Source: Yoonia ponticola
GTDB lineage: Bacteria > Pseudomonadota > Alphaproteobacteria > Rhodobacterales > Rhodobacteraceae
Direction of reading: 5' to 3'
NCBI RefSeq assembly: GCF_014199395.1
Contig: NZ_JACIJM010000013.1
Coordinates: 1 to 64,000, forward strand
Length of the DNA: 64,000 bases
Both the position numbers and the translations under genes were made by a program. Under the pieces are notes generated by a model, which was given only the letters and a program-made list of their open reading frames with translations, did no database searches and was not told the origin of the DNA. Below are positions 62,566 through 64,000 of the stretch, one piece after another; the first letter of the stretch is position 1, and each line of letters opens with the position of its first letter.

Positions 62566-64000
62566 ATGGCTAACACAATGGAAGAGTTTGAAGCACTCTT
62601 AAACGAAAGCTTCGAAATGGACACACCGAGCGAAGGCTCAGTTGTCAAAGGCAAGGTTATCGCGATCGAAGCGGGCCAAGCTATCATCGACGTCGGCTAC
62701 AAAATGGAAGGCCGCGTTGATCTTAAAGAATTTGCAAACCCTGGTGAAGAAGCTGAACTGGCCCCTGGTGACACTGTTGAAGTGTTCCTGCGTCAAGTTG
62801 AGAACGCTCGTGGCGAAGCTGTTATCTCTCGTGAGATGGCGCGCCGTGAGGAAGCTTGGGATCGTCTGGAAAAAGCATATGCTGACGAAGAGCGCGTTGA
62901 TGGCGCTATCTTTGGTCGCGTAAAAGGTGGTTTCACTGTAGATCTGGGCGGCGCTGTTGCGTTTCTTCCGGGGTCTCAGGTTGACGTCCGCCCTGTGCGT
63001 GACGCAGGCCCATTGATGGGTCTCAAGCAGCCATTCCAGATTTTGAAAATGGACCGTCGTCGGGGCAACATCGTTGTTTCTCGTCGTGCAATCCTTGAAG
63101 AATCACGTGCTGAACAGCGTGCTGAAGTTATCGGCAACCTGACTGAAGGCCAAGAAGTCGACGGCGTCGTCAAGAACATCACCGAATATGGTGCGTTTGT
63201 TGACCTCGGTGGCGTAGACGGCTTGCTGCACGTCACTGACATGGCTTGGCGTCGTGTGAACCACCCATCCGAGATCCTCACAATTGGTGAGACGATCAAG
63301 GTTCAGGTGATCAAGATCAACAAAGAGACACACCGCATCTCCCTCGGCATGAAACAGCTGCAGGACGATCCGTGGAACGCTGTTGAAGCCAAGTACACAA
63401 TGGAATCCACGCACACTGGTCGCGTAACCAACATCACTGATTACGGCGCATTCGTTGAGCTGGAACCAGGTGTTGAAGGTCTTGTGCACGTGTCCGAAAT
63501 GTCTTGGACTAAAAAGAACGTACACCCAGGCAAAATCGTGTCTACTTCGCAAGAAGTTGAAGTCATGGTTCTGGAAATCGATTCTGCCAAGCGTCGCGTT
63601 TCCCTTGGCCTCAAGCAGACAATGCGCAACCCATGGGAAGTCTTTGCAGAGCAGTTCCCAGAAGGTACTGAAGTCGAAGGCGAAGTCAAAAACATCACCG
63701 AATTCGGTCTGTTTGTTGGCCTCGAAGGCGACATCGATGGCATGGTTCACCTGTCCGACTTGACATGGGAAGGCCGCGGCGAAGACGTCATCGGCGATTT
63801 CCGCAAGGGCGACATCGTGAAGGCCAAGGTTGCTGAAGTTGACGTTGAGAAAGAGCGCATCTCGCTCTCGATCAAAGCGCTCGACGGCGATCCGTTCGCT
63901 GAAACAATCGGCGGCACAAAGCGCGGTTCGATCATCACTGTTGAAGTGACGAAGATCGAAGAAGGCGGCATCGAAGTTGACTATGAAGGCATGAAATCCT
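62566..64000 (+). CDS. rpsA: 30S ribosomal protein S1 (partial, runs off right edge)
   Basis: The open frame starts MANTMEEFEALLNESF and is still open at the window end after 478 codons. It carries successive S1 (OB-fold) repeats beginning near residues 23 (SVVKGKVIAIEAGQAIIDVG), 108 (DGAIFGRVKGGFTVDLGG), 196 (EVDGVVKNITEYGAFVDLGG), 281 (HTGRVTNITDYGAFVELEP) and 368 (EVEGEVKNITEFGLFVGLEG). A sixth repeat is starting at the edge. S1 brings mRNA to the ribosome. Spelling of the last three complete repeats is nearly parallel, as in other S1 proteins. Confidence 0.97.
   Translation, partial: MANTMEEFEALLNESFEMDTPSEGSVVKGKVIAIEAGQAIIDVGYKMEGRVDLKEFANPGEEAELAPGDTVEVFLRQVENARGEAVISREMARREEAWDRLEKAYADEERVDGAIFGRVKGGFTVDLGGAVAFLPGSQVDVRPVRDAGPLMGLKQPFQILKMDRRRGNIVVSRRAILEESRAEQRAEVIGNLTEGQEVDGVVKNITEYGAFVDLGGVDGLLHVTDMAWRRVNHPSEILTIGETIKVQVIKINKETHRISLGMKQLQDDPWNAVEAKYTMESTHTGRVTNITDYGAFVELEPGVEGLVHVSEMSWTKKNVHPGKIVSTSQEVEVMVLEIDSAKRRVSLGLKQTMRNPWEVFAEQFPEGTEVEGEVKNITEFGLFVGLEGDIDGMVHLSDLTWEGRGEDVIGDFRKGDIVKAKVAEVDVEKERISLSIKALDGDPFAETIGGTKRGSIITVEVTKIEEGGIEVDYEGMKS

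Noticed and set aside
1..64000. CRISPR array, tRNA or rRNA genes, prophage, replication origin
   Set aside because: No regularly spaced repeats, tRNA-like cloverleaf ends, rRNA blocks or phage structural genes were noticed on either strand; reading by eye could miss a single tRNA.

Overview
The window looks like a chromosomal segment of a marine Rhodobacteraceae (Roseobacter group) bacterium. The main reasons are the gene order miaB / phoH-ybeY-corC-lnt / metK-trmB / aroA-cmk / rpsA, an Irr-type Fur regulator divergent from fabA, an AapJQMP (BztABCD-like) amino-acid transporter, several TRAP/ABC uptake operons, and a SAM/SAH-type riboswitch ahead of metK, a class reported mainly from Rhodobacterales. 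Genus-level placement is a guess (Octadecabacter/Loktanella/Yoonia-like); no rRNA or tRNA gene was seen to settle it.

Layout. 1-2520 is an eroded accessory scar: an IS3-family transposase remnant split by four ~40-bp hairpin elements, a 5'-truncated sulfatase-fold gene and a decayed short-chain dehydrogenase that runs into the 3' end of an AraC regulator. 3646-14763 is an amino-acid sensing and uptake block. A minus-strand operon (serB, an AapJ-like periplasmic protein, a TorS-like hybrid kinase) faces a plus-strand aapJQMP operon, followed by a Na/Pi-cotransporter-type gene and an orphan NarL-type response regulator. 14786-19999 is a LysR regulator divergent from ugpBAEC. 20117-29777 holds mixed housekeeping and accessory genes: yaeQ, an HWE-type kinase, an aldehyde dehydrogenase, an old-yellow-enzyme reductase, a PRC-barrel protein, a DNA-repair-like pair (radical SAM protein plus DUF4130-UdgX fusion), a poly-gamma-glutamate hydrolase-like protein and a class II amidotransferase. 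30042-32699 is a GT2-GtrA-GT87 surface-glycosylation operon.

32938-45727 is a catabolic island: an RpiR regulator divergent from an N-formylglutamate-amidohydrolase-like gene, a TRAP transporter (DctQMP), a glutamine-synthetase-like ligase, an aldehyde dehydrogenase, an iron alcohol dehydrogenase and a PotDABC-type ABC transporter. Together these fit degradation of an amine or amino alcohol through gamma-glutamyl intermediates. 45768-64000 is mostly core genome (fabA, irr, miaB, phoH-ybeY-corC-lnt, metK, trmB, aroA-cmk, rpsA), interspersed with a RAYT-like transposase lacking its catalytic residues, an OmpA/lipoprotein pair sharing a small domain, and a SGNH esterase-like gene.

The most interesting signals are: the four hairpin elements in one IS remnant; the binding-protein/hybrid-kinase sensor in an operon with serB and divergent from its transporter paralogue; the radical SAM + UdgX pair with an apparent sliding-clamp motif; the putative gamma-glutamyl pathway; the catalytically dead RAYT; and the paired WVDPxGC domain proteins. 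No CRISPR array, tRNA, rRNA, prophage or replication origin was recognised. All family names come from reading motifs by eye; no database search was run.
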